Shown: positions 19,877 to 28,676 of the stretch, piece after piece
Position numbering within the stretch: the stretch's first letter is position 1
How the letters are laid out: every line of letters starts with the position of its first letter
Assembly (NCBI GenBank): GCA_023974075.1
Contig: CM043791.1
Location: forward strand, 21,435,701 to 21,499,700
DNA length: 64,000 nucleotides
Reading direction: 5' to 3'
Source of the DNA: Chaenocephalus aceratus
Lineage: Eukaryota > Chordata > Actinopteri > Perciformes > Channichthyidae
Notes under the pieces: model-generated
What the model was told of the DNA's origin: nothing
The model's database searches: none
Seen by the model: the letters and a program-made list of their open reading frames with translations, nothing else
Translations under genes and position numbers: made by a program

Positions 19877-20055
19877 AAACGTTGACTTTAATCAAATGTA
19901 TTATATCAACACATTTCACATAACTGTATTAGGTCAGTTGAAATAAATACTTTTAAGTTGAACCTATTTAAACGTACACTTATTGCTTTTAACTAACCTA
20001 ATACAGTTATATCAGAAGTCTGTTGACAAAAAACATTTAATTAAAGTCAACGTTT
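19877..20055. mobile_element. hairpin MITE
   Basis: The terminal arms AACGTTGACTTTAAT (19878) and ATTAAAGTCAACGTT (ending 20053) are perfect inverted repeats. Inner segments AACTGTATTAGGTCAGTTG and TAACTAACCTAATACAGTTA also pair, so nearly all of the 178 bp is self-complementary. Non-coding. The superfamily is not assigned. Confidence 0.8.
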
Positions 20056-21386
20056 CAGTCTTTTCAGAGTAGCGTCTACAAATGTTTGCCTAGATTTTTC
20101 ATATATTGAAAACTAACATCAAGCAGAAATAGATAACGACCCTTTCCAACTTGTGGTGTTGCTGGTGACAACAGTTCTCTTTCTTTTTTTTTTGTTTGAA
20201 GGAGAAAGCTTGGAGAGAGTCAGGATGACGTGCAGAAAATTATCTCAATCTTATGGTATGCTTTAAGTAACTTTATCGCAAACATTTCACCTTCCTGGCT
20301 AATGTTTGGTGGAAATTTGAGATTTCTATATATATTTTAATTGACCTGCCAGCGATTATTAATTAGCAGTTGATGAATAAAGTTTAGCCATTGCAGATTG
20401 TGGAAAAGTGGATATGCTATCATTTCCAAAATAACACAACTAACATAACAGGAAATGTAAAAACACAGTATCCATCAGCACTTTCAGACTCGCCTACAAG
20501 TATCAGTCATCCTACTGTCACACACTTATCTCTTTAACAAACAGCTTTTTAGTGGTGCTTAGCAAAGGGTTGACAGAAGGTAAACAGGGCCTCTGCAGCC
20601 GCCTTGTGGCTCTGCGTGTGTCTTTCTGTCTGCTGGTGGGGATCGCTCCAGGATGGATCACCACTCATCTCAGGCCGTCTTCTGCTCTTGAGAGCTGAAG
20701 TAACTGGGCCTCATGATGAATACATGGAGCCTTGATAAGATTAGCACAGGCCAAACACAAACACAAGGCACTGTCTGGCATGTTATTCTCAGTCACAGCC
20801 CATTCATGAGGGAATCCCTCCCTCTGCGAGTGTCTGGCCATGGGTCTTTTACCAACTCTCTTCATGTCTCTTTCTTTATTTGGGACGTTTAGGAGAGATG
20901 CTGCATTTATACATCTAGTTCCCATGTGTCTGACTTGTCAAAGTAAGGTTCTTTCTACCAAACAAAATGTTGATACTTATTTTTGATACTTCAGCCCTAT
21001 TTGGAGAATCAACACTAACTAAAGATAGGCTAACAAAATTAAAAAACAGATCTATCTCATTAGGTTGTGGCACATGAACTCTTCGTTCTTGCATTCACTC
21101 TTTGCTTCTCTACAACCTTTGTTTGCAGTCATGCAGGTAACCCCTTTTTAGTTTTTACAATTTAAAAGAGGTCTGAGTTCACTGTAACCAACACGTAGAG
21201 TTTGTAATTAGTAGAGAAGTTGAAAGAAAAGCAAATCATTCGGTTGGGAATACATACATTAATCACAAGTAGCCTGTTGTTGATGCAGTTATATCAAAAA
21301 TCATGACATGTCTTTCTTCTACATCCTTGTTATAGTAAGAAGTATCATTGTCAGTAACCATACTGTTAATAGGTATATCGGTTTCA
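20056..21386. other. non-coding, no gene recognised
   Basis: No coding frame beyond 86 codons, no TIR element and no tandem repeat is seen. Confidence 0.45.
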
Positions 21387-21392
21387 TTGTAC

Positions 21393-21571
21393 ATTACATG
21401 TTAGACGCTTTTATCCAAAGCAACTTACATACTCAATACTGTGGGAAATCCCCACAGGAGCATTTCGGGGTGAAGTGTCTTGCCCAGGGACACAACGACA
21501 TGCTGACTGCAGTGGGGTTGGAACCTTTGACCCCCTGATCCAACACTCTATCCACTGCGCCACACTCCTCC
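21393..21571 (-). mobile_element. tRNA-derived SINE, copy 2, with 6-bp target duplication
   Basis: Same family as 18278-18465. The minus strand reads A box TGGCGCAGTGGATAGAG, B box GGTTCCAACCCC, the central CATGTCGTTGTGTCCCTGGG and the tail AAGTTGCTTTGGATAAAAGC. TTGTAC is duplicated at 21387-21392 and 21572-21577. It is better preserved than copy 1. The encoded-looking frame 21308-21538 is a by-product. Confidence 0.85.
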
Positions 21572-21577
21572 TTGTAC

Positions 21578-23088
21578 TGAATCTTTTTCAATTGTCCAGC
21601 TTTTCACTATACACAAAAAAGAAAAATTGTCCCTGATATCTATAAACGCATTTTTTGTATATATACAGGGACATTAATTCTGAAAAAAATTGAAAAATGT
21701 CAATGTAATTCTTTAGCACCATACGCAGACCTTCACCTGAATGATGTGATCCCAGTAAAAATATATATATATATCTTTTAATATATATTATATATTTCAT
21801 ATGTATTTTTCTGAACTGATCATTTAAAAATTGTAAAAGCAATGATTGAAGTGACTGAATCAACCACATAATTGCACAGAATAAAATATTAATTGTTTTC
21901 TGTGCGATAAAGGACATGCATGTGGTATCTGTTTCTAAGAACTCACTGTCAAATCTAGGAACATTCTGACAAGTGTTAATGTGAGCGTTAACATCTGTGT
22001 GTGTGTGTGTGTTTTCTGAGTGAGATGCCCCCTGCAGTGTTGCCCCGCGTTGACTGACAGCAGCAGTGCGGCTGTACAATGGCTGATCTTTGCTCTGTGT
22101 CTGACTGTATAAACACAGAGTGGGATGGCTCCTTCATGCAGAACTCCAGTATTGATCACCTCGGAGAGATCCCACAGCCGCACTCATTGTCCTCTTACCC
22201 TTTCTCTCCTGCCAATCAATAGCTCTTTGTGTGGATTTTTTACCCATTGACAAATCACTCTACCCATTGTCTTTGTCCAACTGTCAATCAAGCTGAAGGT
22301 ATTGCCTTATTTGATTCTCCTTCAGTTCAGAGTATAGGTACGTAGGAATACTACTAAATTATTATTCTACTGTATCCTGCATGCGTCAACATAATTAAGT
22401 TATTCATCCAAAGTATTGCAAACTTACACACATGCACAAGCTGTAAACTGTTTAGCCTCTACAGTACATGTGATAATGACTACATGCATGAAATTAAATA
22501 GATGTTAATGATACTGTTTTAAAAGCGTACATACTTGGGGTTCCCGCCTACAAGAACCAACATTTCCGTAACAAAGCTAACTGCAAATTGATAGCTCGTA
22601 TTATTAACCTTCATCCTTTCTGTCTTACAATGCCAGCGCCCATCAAGCTGTCAGCGGATAAAAGTCTTGTGAGTCATTAAACTCCTTTGTCTAAATGAAG
22701 GCTCTCTGTTCCTGAGAATGTGACATGAGCCTTGATGAAGCTGGCCACAAAGAGGGATCTGATCTGCAGCCTTCACCCTCTGACATACATAGCGTACTGT
22801 TAAGCCTTAGATGAACAGGGCACAGATGAGTCAGCCTGATGAAACTATTCAATTACTTTTGAAATGCAAGTGAGGTAAAAGCAATTCATATTTAGACAAC
22901 ACGTTTTCTTTCCAAATTACATTTTTACAAGGATGAGTAATTGCTAGCGGAGTAAGGTTCTCTCTCTCTTTTCAAATGTAAGAAGACCTTTTTTTTTTAA
23001 CTCAACATGGTCTATAAGTTGTGGGATGATGTGGAGGGTGGCTGTACAAAACATTGGATGTTGACACCGGAGTCTTGCTCGTGGTTAG
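21578..23088. other. non-coding, no gene recognised
   Basis: Contains AT-rich runs (21759-21800) and a short (GT)n near 21996-22012. The 163-codon minus-strand frame at 21588-22079 is low-complexity and lacks a domain. It ends at the Ngaro element boundary. Confidence 0.45.
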
Positions 23089-23090
23089 TT

Positions 23091-23261
23091 CAATCAGGAG
23101 AGACGTGATGTATGAGTACATGTTTATTTATCGGGACACATGATATGCGGGAATAGTGATTGACGTATTACAACAAGTAACTGTAATGATGTTTTGGCGA
23201 CTAGGCCCCGGGTTTGCAGGATGATCATTCAGGAGGGAAAGAATCGCTCTGATGAACCCCC
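23091..23261 (-). repeat. Ngaro split repeat S, terminal copy
   Basis: 171 bp beginning CAATCAGGAGAGACGTGATG on the plus strand, identical to 23542-23712. It forms the 3' terminus of the element in its own orientation. The junction with flanking host DNA lies at the TT of 23089-23090. Confidence 0.92.
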
Positions 23262-23369
23262 CGGGGTCTAGACACTGGTGGTGGTGATAGTAGTTCAGTC
23301 CGATCTGAAGGGAGAAGGTTTAGCTTGGCCCTGTATTTAGGAGACAGGAGGCGAAGGGGTGGAGGAGGG
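23262..23369 (-). other. Ngaro spacer between T and terminal S repeats
   Basis: About 108 bp present only once, between the internal T copy and the terminal S copy. In the split-repeat model it belongs to the one complete T-spacer-S unit. No coding frame. Confidence 0.7.
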
Positions 23370-23541
23370 TTTGCGTTGACACCTGAAATGACAACTGACA
23401 GGAAGGGGAGAGCAGATTTAAAGAGGTTAGCAGGTGCGATGATTGGCTAGCCGGGGCGTAATGCCCCTGATCACTTATTGAAATAACGTGTGACACCCGA
23501 TGCTGTTGTCTTCCTGATTGAACTTACACTGAGCTACATTT
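23370..23541 (-). repeat. Ngaro split repeat T, internal copy
   Basis: 172 bp from TTTGCGTTGACACC to CTACATTT on the plus strand, identical to 28677-28848. It abuts the internal S copy, so the T-S junction here has the same sequence as the junction of a circularised element. Confidence 0.92.
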
Positions 23542-23550
23542 CAATCAGGA
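23512..23550. promoter_or_regulatory. inverted repeat at the T-S junction, candidate recombinase site
   Basis: TCCTGATTGAA (23512-23522) and its exact reverse complement TTCAATCAGGA (23540-23550) flank a 17-bp centre. The half-sites also lie at the two outer ends of the element (one in T near 28819-28829, one in S at 23089-23099). Tyrosine recombinases bind inverted arms around a crossover core, so this is a plausible integration or excision site. Function is inferred. Confidence 0.55.
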
Positions 23551-23712
23551 GAGACGTGATGTATGAGTACATGTTTATTTATCGGGACACATGATATGCG
23601 GGAATAGTGATTGACGTATTACAACAAGTAACTGTAATGATGTTTTGGCGACTAGGCCCCGGGTTTGCAGGATGATCATTCAGGAGGGAAAGAATCGCTC
23701 TGATGAACCCCC
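23542..23712 (-). repeat. Ngaro split repeat S, internal copy
   Basis: 171 bp identical to the terminal copy at 23091-23261, directly joined to the internal T repeat at 23541. Confidence 0.92.
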
Positions 23713-23910
23713 AAAAGAAGTGAAGTATGAAGTACGGAGCTGTGAGCAATCCTTACCTTGCGGCTGGCTGCGGAGATCTATGGATGAAAAGGAGATTAAC
23801 ATGGGGACATGATGAGCACCGGAATCGCTTCCGGGCTGCGGGGTTAGTCATGTGCGGGACCACTGCCCGAAACCTGCACGCAGGTTTACCATGACGCAGA
23901 CCCACTGGCC
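23713..23910 (-). other. Ngaro 3' non-coding region with a degenerate minisatellite unit
   Basis: Joins the internal S repeat to the minisatellite. Near 23870-23887 it contains AAACCTGC-AC-GCAGGTTT, a perfect 8-bp inverted repeat that looks like an older version of the hairpin in each 45-bp unit. Confidence 0.6.
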
Positions 23911-24450
23911 GCAACCTGCGCCCGCAGGGTTAAACCTAAGCGCGGACCTGTGTCCGCAACCTGCGCCCGCAGGGTTAAACCTAAGCGCGGACCTGTGTCC
24001 GCAACCTGCGCCCGCAGGGTTAAACCTAAACGCGGACCTGTGTCCGCAACCTGCGCCCGCAGGGTTAAACCTAAACGCGGACCTGTGTCCGCAACCTGCG
24101 CCCGCAGGGTTAAACCTAAGCGCGGACCTGAGTCCGCAACCTGCGCCCGCAGGGTTAAACCTAAGCGCGGACCTGTGTCCGCAACCTGCGCCCGCAGGGT
24201 TAAACCTAAGCGCGGACCTGAGTCCGCAACCTGCGCCCGCAGGGTTAAACCTAAACGCGGACCTGTGTCCGCAACCTGCGCCCGCAGGGTTAAACCTAAG
24301 CGCGGACCTGTGTCCGCAACCTGCGCCCGCAGGGTTAAACCTAAGCGCGGACCTGTGTCCGCAACCTGCGCCCGCAGGGTTAAACCTAAACGCGGACCTG
24401 TGTCCGCAACCTGCGCCCGCAGGGTTAAACCTAACCGCGGACCTGAGTCG
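23911..24450. repeat. 45-bp minisatellite, 12 units, inside the Ngaro element
   Basis: Units begin at 23911 and every 45 bp to 24406. Each contains CCTGCG-CC-CGCAGG, then GGTT-A-AACC, then CGGAC-CTG(T/A)-GTCCG. Unit variants differ at two places (AAG/AAA/AAC before CGCGG; TGTCC/AGTCC), and none breaks the stems. It lies after the recombinase stop codon and before the S repeat. Because 45 is divisible by 3 and no stop is present, long frames run through it on both strands; these are not genes. Confidence 0.95.
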
Positions 24451-24598
24451 GCAACTTGACTCGGACCCACGTTCGCGACCTGCACTTGCGGGATTAGCAT
24501 ACGCAGATCCGGAGTCATAGCCTGACAGATCCGGAACCGTAGACACGTATACATACTGACATATTACCACCACCAGTTATAGGTATATTTACCATCTT
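24451..24598 (-). other. Ngaro 3' untranslated segment
   Basis: Between the recombinase stop and the minisatellite. It carries decayed unit fragments (GACCTGAGTCGGCAAC, GACCTGCACTTGCGGG), showing the array once extended closer to the gene. Confidence 0.6.
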
Positions 24599-25513
24599 TT
24601 AGTGTTTGAGGGACCTTTGGATAGCCAGCACGGCACTGATGTCCGGGCGGATGTAGGATGTGAAGGCAGAGGAGGACCATCGTCCGAGTTGTTGCAGGGA
24701 TGAGGATGAGACGCCTTGATTAGCAGCGGAGGTAGCTGCGCCTATCCTGAACGAATGCCCCGAGAATAATTGGGGCGATAAGCCGGATCTAATGAGAACT
24801 TGCTTAAGGTAATGATTGAACTGGTGTTGAGTTAAGGGAAAATCCCCTGAAATAAGAAATAGTGGTGAGAGAGGATTAATGGAAGGTCTAAGACGCAGGA
24901 ATTTGATCATGGATTCATAAGGGCAGAACGGGGAATCGTTGCGAGCTGCGATGACGGAGCAAGCGCCTCCGCATTTGGAGTGTTTAATGTTTAAACTAAA
25001 ATGGCTAGCGTGGAAGGATAGGTCGTTAAGGCAGACGTCTTGATTGGGATTGAATGATCGTGAAGCTGTGGTAAATTCGCCTGGTCTAAGAAAAGCATAA
25101 AATGCCAGCAGAAATACGGCATCGAGTAGGGCGTCGATGTAGGGAGAAAATAATCCTTCTCTAAGTTTGGAGAGCATAAGGCGCAGAGTGGAGAGTGTAA
25201 TGGGTCGTCTATGGTCTAACGCTGGGGGAAACGTTTTTAGAAGACCTCTAAGTATGAGTTTAACGGATAGGTTAGCAAGCAGGCTGGGGAAGCTGGGATC
25301 GAAGCAGTGAACGTTAAATTGTACTCCTGCTAAGAGGCCCCGGATGTATTGGGGTTTGAGGTGGCGATCAGTGGCGCAGTAGCACATGAAGGCGCACACG
25401 GTGGGGATGAGAACGGGTCTAAGTGAGATGCCTACGGAAACACAAAAGAACGCGAACGTTCTCCATGCAAAGTCGTACGTTCTGAGGGTGGAAGTGGCTA
25501 AGCCTTTCCTCAT
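24599..25513 (-). CDS. Ngaro tyrosine recombinase (integrase)
   Basis: The frame from the first Met encodes 304 residues. The catalytic set of tyrosine recombinases is visible: R143 in AFLRPGEF, a lysine in IKHSK (178-180), H253 and R256 in SGHSFRIGAAT, W279 in LGRWSSSA and the nucleophile Y287 in TSYIRP. The N-terminal 100 residues (TSTLRTYDFAWRTFAFFC) resemble the SAM-like core-binding domain. The enzyme would join element circles to the chromosome through a covalent 3'-phosphotyrosine intermediate and leave no long target duplication. The open frame extends upstream of this Met to about 25660 (NKSPLARHLESARYF precedes it), overlapping the end of the RT frame by about 100 nt in the -1 phase. 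The true N-terminus is therefore probably longer and made by frameshift or reinitiation. No catalytic residue is missing. Confidence 0.9.
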   Translation of the reverse strand: MRKGLATSTLRTYDFAWRTFAFFCVSVGISLRPVLIPTVCAFMCYCATDRHLKPQYIRGLLAGVQFNVHCFDPSFPSLLANLSVKLILRGLLKTFPPALDHRRPITLSTLRLMLSKLREGLFSPYIDALLDAVFLLAFYAFLRPGEFTTASRSFNPNQDVCLNDLSFHASHFSLNIKHSKCGGACSVIAARNDSPFCPYESMIKFLRLRPSINPLSPLFLISGDFPLTQHQFNHYLKQVLIRSGLSPQLFSGHSFRIGAATSAANQGVSSSSLQQLGRWSSSAFTSYIRPDISAVLAIQRSLKH

Positions 25514-25557
25514 AAAATATCTGGCGGACTCTAGGTGCCTAGCTAAGGGGCTCTTGT

Positions 25558-27276
25558 TTAATGTAGAGAGAGGAGATGCAGAGGAGGAATCCCAACGGGT
25601 TGCGGGCTGGCTTCCGGGCAGAGGTTCCGGAAGGTCTGAAATTGAAAGCGAGAGAGGGAATCAGCCACTATATTGAGGTGGCCGGGGACGTGACGAGCTG
25701 AGATGAGGAAGTTGTGGGTGAGGGAGGACCACGTGATGCTTCTCATGAACGGCATGATGTCACTGCAAGAGGAGCGACCTTTATTGATGATCCAGACCAC
25801 TGACTGGTTGTCGCAGAGCACCGAGATGCGTTTCCGTAGCCAGAGGTGGCCCCACACGTGGCAGGCAACAGCAATCGGATAGATCTCGTGCAGGGCGGAG
25901 GATGAGGCATGATTGGGAAATGAGGGAGGCCACGGGCCCGCGAACCACTCTCCCTGAAAGAAACCCCCAAAACCCACGGATGGGGCAGCGTCCGTGAAAA
26001 ACCTCATGGAATCAGAGGAGTATGCGAGGTCGTCATAAAAGAAGGTGATGCCATTCCAGTGGGCGAGCAGGAGAGACCAGAAGCATAGGTCTGAGCGGCA
26101 GCCTTCGTCTAGAAACACGCGGTCGTGGAGGTTTGTTACAGCCGACGCTGCGTCCAGGAGGCGAGAGATGAATGAGCGCCCCTGGGGGATGACGCGCATG
26201 GCAAAGTTGAGGTGCCCGAGGAGGGAGAGCAGCTGCTGTTTGGTGATGACTTGTTGCTCGCAATAGGATTTAGTGATGTCGCGTATGCGCTGCAGTTTGG
26301 CGATGGGGAGAGATGCTTTCATGTCTATAGTGTCGAGTGTGATGCCTAAAAACTCCAAGCTAGTGTCGGGTCCTATGGTTTTCTCTCCGGACAGGGGGAC
26401 GCCTAGCTCCTGAAAGCAGCATTTGAGTTTCGCCAGGGAAGCGCCTGAGTTATCCCGAGGGGGATCTATGAGGAGAAAATCGTCCAGCAAGTGAAGAACG
26501 GAGGGAATCCTGACATTATTCAGCAGAATCCAGCAGAGAGCTTCGGAAAAGGAATTAAAAATACAGGGGCTACTTCTGCACCCGAAAGTCAAGCGAACCG
26601 CAAAGTAGAATTTAGCTTCCCACTTAATACCGAACATGTTCCACTGGGATGGATGGATGGGAATGATCTTGAATGCGTCAGTAATATCTGCCTTGGAGAG
26701 CCAGGCTCCTTGCCCCGCAAACTTGATTAGTTTGATTGCGTTATCGACTGAGGCATAATGAAGGGAGAATGGCTCTGGAGGAATAAGGCTGTTAATACTG
26801 CAAAACGGGCCGGAGCGGGGTGCGGACAGATCGAAAATCAGCCTTTTTTTCTCAGAGTATTTACTCGTGGCTACTCCTATTGGGCTTGTCCGGAACACTG
26901 AGAACGGGGGTGAGTGAAACGGACCGATAAGGTATCCTTTGTTGAGTTCTTTCTCGATAAGCTGGGAGACTATGGTGGGTTCTTTAAATGCTGATTGCAG
27001 ATTTTTTGAAACAAGGGACACGGAGGGAGGAGAAATAACCCCGACCCTGAACCCTTGAGAGAGCCCTGACAGAAGATATTCTACGAACACGGGATCTGGG
27101 TGAGTATAAAGCGCTGCTGCTAAATGTGGGATGTTGATGGGGGTGGAAAGGTGATGTTTCAGGAGTTTTTTCCCCCACGTGGTTTCTGCTGCGGGAACTT
27201 CACGTGCCCGCGCCTGGGGCAAACTGACTTCGGGTGAGCCTCCCTGCAGGTACTGCAGATATGAAGATAAGAACAA
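25558..27276 (-). CDS. Ngaro reverse transcriptase-RNase H
   Basis: 572 residues from the first Met of the frame. RT motif A is KADITDAFKIIPIHP (Asp197). Motif C is HLLDDFLLIDPP, with the metal-binding pair Asp265-Asp266. The RNase H domain follows with Asp429 (FFTDAAPS), Glu464 (ALHEIYPI), Asp489 (LCDNQS) and Asp539 (HVPGHLNIVADSLSR). This enzyme copies element RNA to DNA and removes the RNA strand. No protease or DDE integrase is present, as in DIRS/Ngaro elements. The frame overlaps gag by 118 nt in the -1 phase and contains the product of the gag slippery site at TTWGKKLLK (residues 32-40), so residues before about 36 are probably not used and the protein is likely made as a Gag-RT fusion. 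Confidence 0.93.
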   Translation of the reverse strand: MFLSSYLQYLQGGSPEVSLPQARAREVPAAETTWGKKLLKHHLSTPINIPHLAAALYTHPDPVFVEYLLSGLSQGFRVGVISPPSVSLVSKNLQSAFKEPTIVSQLIEKELNKGYLIGPFHSPPFSVFRTSPIGVATSKYSEKKRLIFDLSAPRSGPFCSINSLIPPEPFSLHYASVDNAIKLIKFAGQGAWLSKADITDAFKIIPIHPSQWNMFGIKWEAKFYFAVRLTFGCRSSPCIFNSFSEALCWILLNNVRIPSVLHLLDDFLLIDPPRDNSGASLAKLKCCFQELGVPLSGEKTIGPDTSLEFLGITLDTIDMKASLPIAKLQRIRDITKSYCEQQVITKQQLLSLLGHLNFAMRVIPQGRSFISRLLDAASAVTNLHDRVFLDEGCRSDLCFWSLLLAHWNGITFFYDDLAYSSDSMRFFTDAAPSVGFGGFFQGEWFAGPWPPSFPNHASSSALHEIYPIAVACHVWGHLWLRKRISVLCDNQSVVWIINKGRSSCSDIMPFMRSITWSSLTHNFLISARHVPGHLNIVADSLSRFQFQTFRNLCPEASPQPVGIPPLHLLSLH

Positions 27277-28619
27277 TAAGCAAAGGTGCAGATATTTTCG
27301 TTGAACTTATAACAGATCCTGTCGTCTGCCCTAATCTGCGCCTCTTGCCTATTCTGCACCTGGTTTTTTTGTTTATTATTCCCCGACTGTGACGCAGAAA
27401 AAGCTCTGAACCCGGAGAAAGGCACTGATGGGCAAAAGGGGGAGGTGTGGCCCTGCGTCCCGCAGCTGATGCATGACGCAACTTGTTGCCCGCCAGTCGC
27501 CATCACGAGCAGCTCGGTGTCCAGCACGGACCAGTCCAGGCGAACGTTGCAGTGGGCTAAGTGAAGCGCTGCTTTGCTAGAAAAGCTCTTGTGATAGGAG
27601 TAGAACGTGGATTTCCCGAATTTGAGATAAAGATCGCCGATGAGGCCCAGATAAGCGTCTAACTCAACTCTTCTTTCCGGGTAAACGGAACACAGGACAT
27701 CGCGGAAGATGCCGAAAGCAACCAGAAATTGTCCTATGTTGAGGTCTCTGAGGAGCCGAGGATCTGCGGATTTAAAAACGGCAGTGATGCTTCCTCCCGT
27801 GGCGATTGACTTGTCGCACTCCGGGGAAGGCAAGATGAGGGTGACTAAATTTATGTCTTTCCCTTCGAGGATTTTCGCTCTCAGCCGAGAGGAAATGTGA
27901 GCGCTCTGGGGAATATGAGGCCTACCTGAGTGAGGCGCTGGGAGTGCTGAAGCCAGGGAGTGAGGGGGAGCTATGATTTGTGGAGGAAAACCCCCGAGAC
28001 CTGGCATAAATCCTGTTGGCAGCGAAGCGGGGACCGAGGCCCAGTTCGCAGAAGAGGTTGAAGCTCCGATGGGGCCTTTATCCATGGCCTGCAGGCGAGC
28101 GTCAATTAGCAGCATAGAGCTAGCCAAAGATTGCAGGGAGTTTGCTATGCTATCGGTTAGTGGCTGATTACCGGGGCTCCCGGGCTGGGCGACGCTCGGG
28201 TGAGCCTGTGGAAAGGTGGACCTTTTAGATGGACCGGCTCTAGAGGGACTTGACTTTTTTTTCCTTTTCCCCCCGCGGCTCCGCCCGCGTCCTCGCTCCG
28301 GCCTCTCGGGGGTGATAGCTGGAGAGTTGGCTGGAGCTGCTGGGGCTGCTGCCCTGAGCTGATGGACCGCGCCGGAGACTTGGTCCGAGAGCTCCCTGAG
28401 CTGGGAGAGAGGGAGATCTGAGGCTGCAGAGATACCCTGCTGCCGTAAATGGGTGATTAAGAAGTTTGCTTCTGCTGATTGTGAGCTGTTACGGGAAGCC
28501 AGGCGGGCGCTCATGCGCCGGAGGCTTGAGGAGTTCGAAGCTGCATCCGGAGGTACATCGGAGCCAGGATCGAGATCCTTCGAAAACGGTTCGTTCTCGG
28601 AAGAGTCTGTGTTAGACAT
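27159..28619 (-). CDS. Ngaro Gag-like nucleic-acid-binding protein
   Basis: 486 residues starting at an ATG with A at -3, about 58 nt downstream of the 5' repeat. The N-terminus is Ser/Asp-rich. Residues about 105-132 form a basic nuclear-localisation-like stretch (RGRGRSRGGKRKKKSS). The middle is Pro/Ala-rich and then folds into a capsid-like region (PECDKSIATGG ... LDAYLGLIGDLYLKFG). The C-terminus has a CX2CX4HX4C zinc knuckle (383-396, CISCGTQGHTSPFC) and a second Cys/His cluster (436-467, with CSTCREAHPKSVC). It would package element RNA. The last codons GGA AAA AAC TCC TGA contain a -1 slippery heptamer. The frame is unbroken. Confidence 0.9.
   Translation of the reverse strand: MSNTDSSENEPFSKDLDPGSDVPPDAASNSSSLRRMSARLASRNSSQSAEANFLITHLRQQGISAASDLPLSQLRELSDQVSGAVHQLRAAAPAAPANSPAITPERPERGRGRSRGGKRKKKSSPSRAGPSKRSTFPQAHPSVAQPGSPGNQPLTDSIANSLQSLASSMLLIDARLQAMDKGPIGASTSSANWASVPASLPTGFMPGLGGFPPQIIAPPHSLASALPAPHSGRPHIPQSAHISSRLRAKILEGKDINLVTLILPSPECDKSIATGGSITAVFKSADPRLLRDLNIGQFLVAFGIFRDVLCSVYPERRVELDAYLGLIGDLYLKFGKSTFYSYHKSFSSKAALHLAHCNVRLDWSVLDTELLVMATGGQQVASCISCGTQGHTSPFCPSVPFSGFRAFSASQSGNNKQKNQVQNRQEAQIRADDRICYKFNENICTFAYCSYLHICSTCREAHPKSVCPRRGHVKFPQQKPRGGKNS
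27165..27171 (-). promoter_or_regulatory. A-AAA-AAC slippery site for -1 frameshifting, gag to RT
   Basis: On the minus strand the gag-frame codons GGA AAA AAC form the heptamer A AAA AAC, followed by TCC and the gag stop TGA. Slipping back one base enters the RT frame (AAA AAA CTC CTG). A AAA AAC is a well-established retroviral and retrotransposon slippery site, and phase and position are exactly as required. A stimulatory downstream structure was not identified by eye. Confidence 0.75.
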
Positions 28620-28676
28620 TGTGGTTTGTTTTTCTTTCTTTTCTGAGTGTTTGCGGCGGAGTATTCATTTACTACC
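28620..28676 (-). other. Ngaro 5' leader
   Basis: A 57-nt leader between the 5' repeat and the gag ATG, A-rich in element sense (AGAAAAGAAAGAAAAACAAACC). A TATA-like TTTAAA lies within the repeat at 28724-28729, about 105 nt upstream of the ATG, and may position transcription start. Confidence 0.5.

Noticed and set aside
21308..21538. 76-codon frame ending CLAQGHND...
   Set aside because: It is the antisense translation of a tRNA-derived SINE, not a gene.
23911..24450. CRISPR-like appearance of the regularly spaced 45-bp units
   Set aside because: There are no unique spacers between repeats, the units are head-to-tail, and the setting is a vertebrate genome inside a retrotransposon.
23848..24573. 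Long open frames (169-241 codons) on both strands through the 45-bp minisatellite
   Set aside because: The unit length is a multiple of three and contains no stop, so frames stay open by construction. They are repeat translations with no start context or domain, and lie beyond the recombinase stop codon.
25386..26730. Plus-strand frames antisense to the Ngaro RT and recombinase
   Set aside because: They are shadows of the genuine minus-strand genes.
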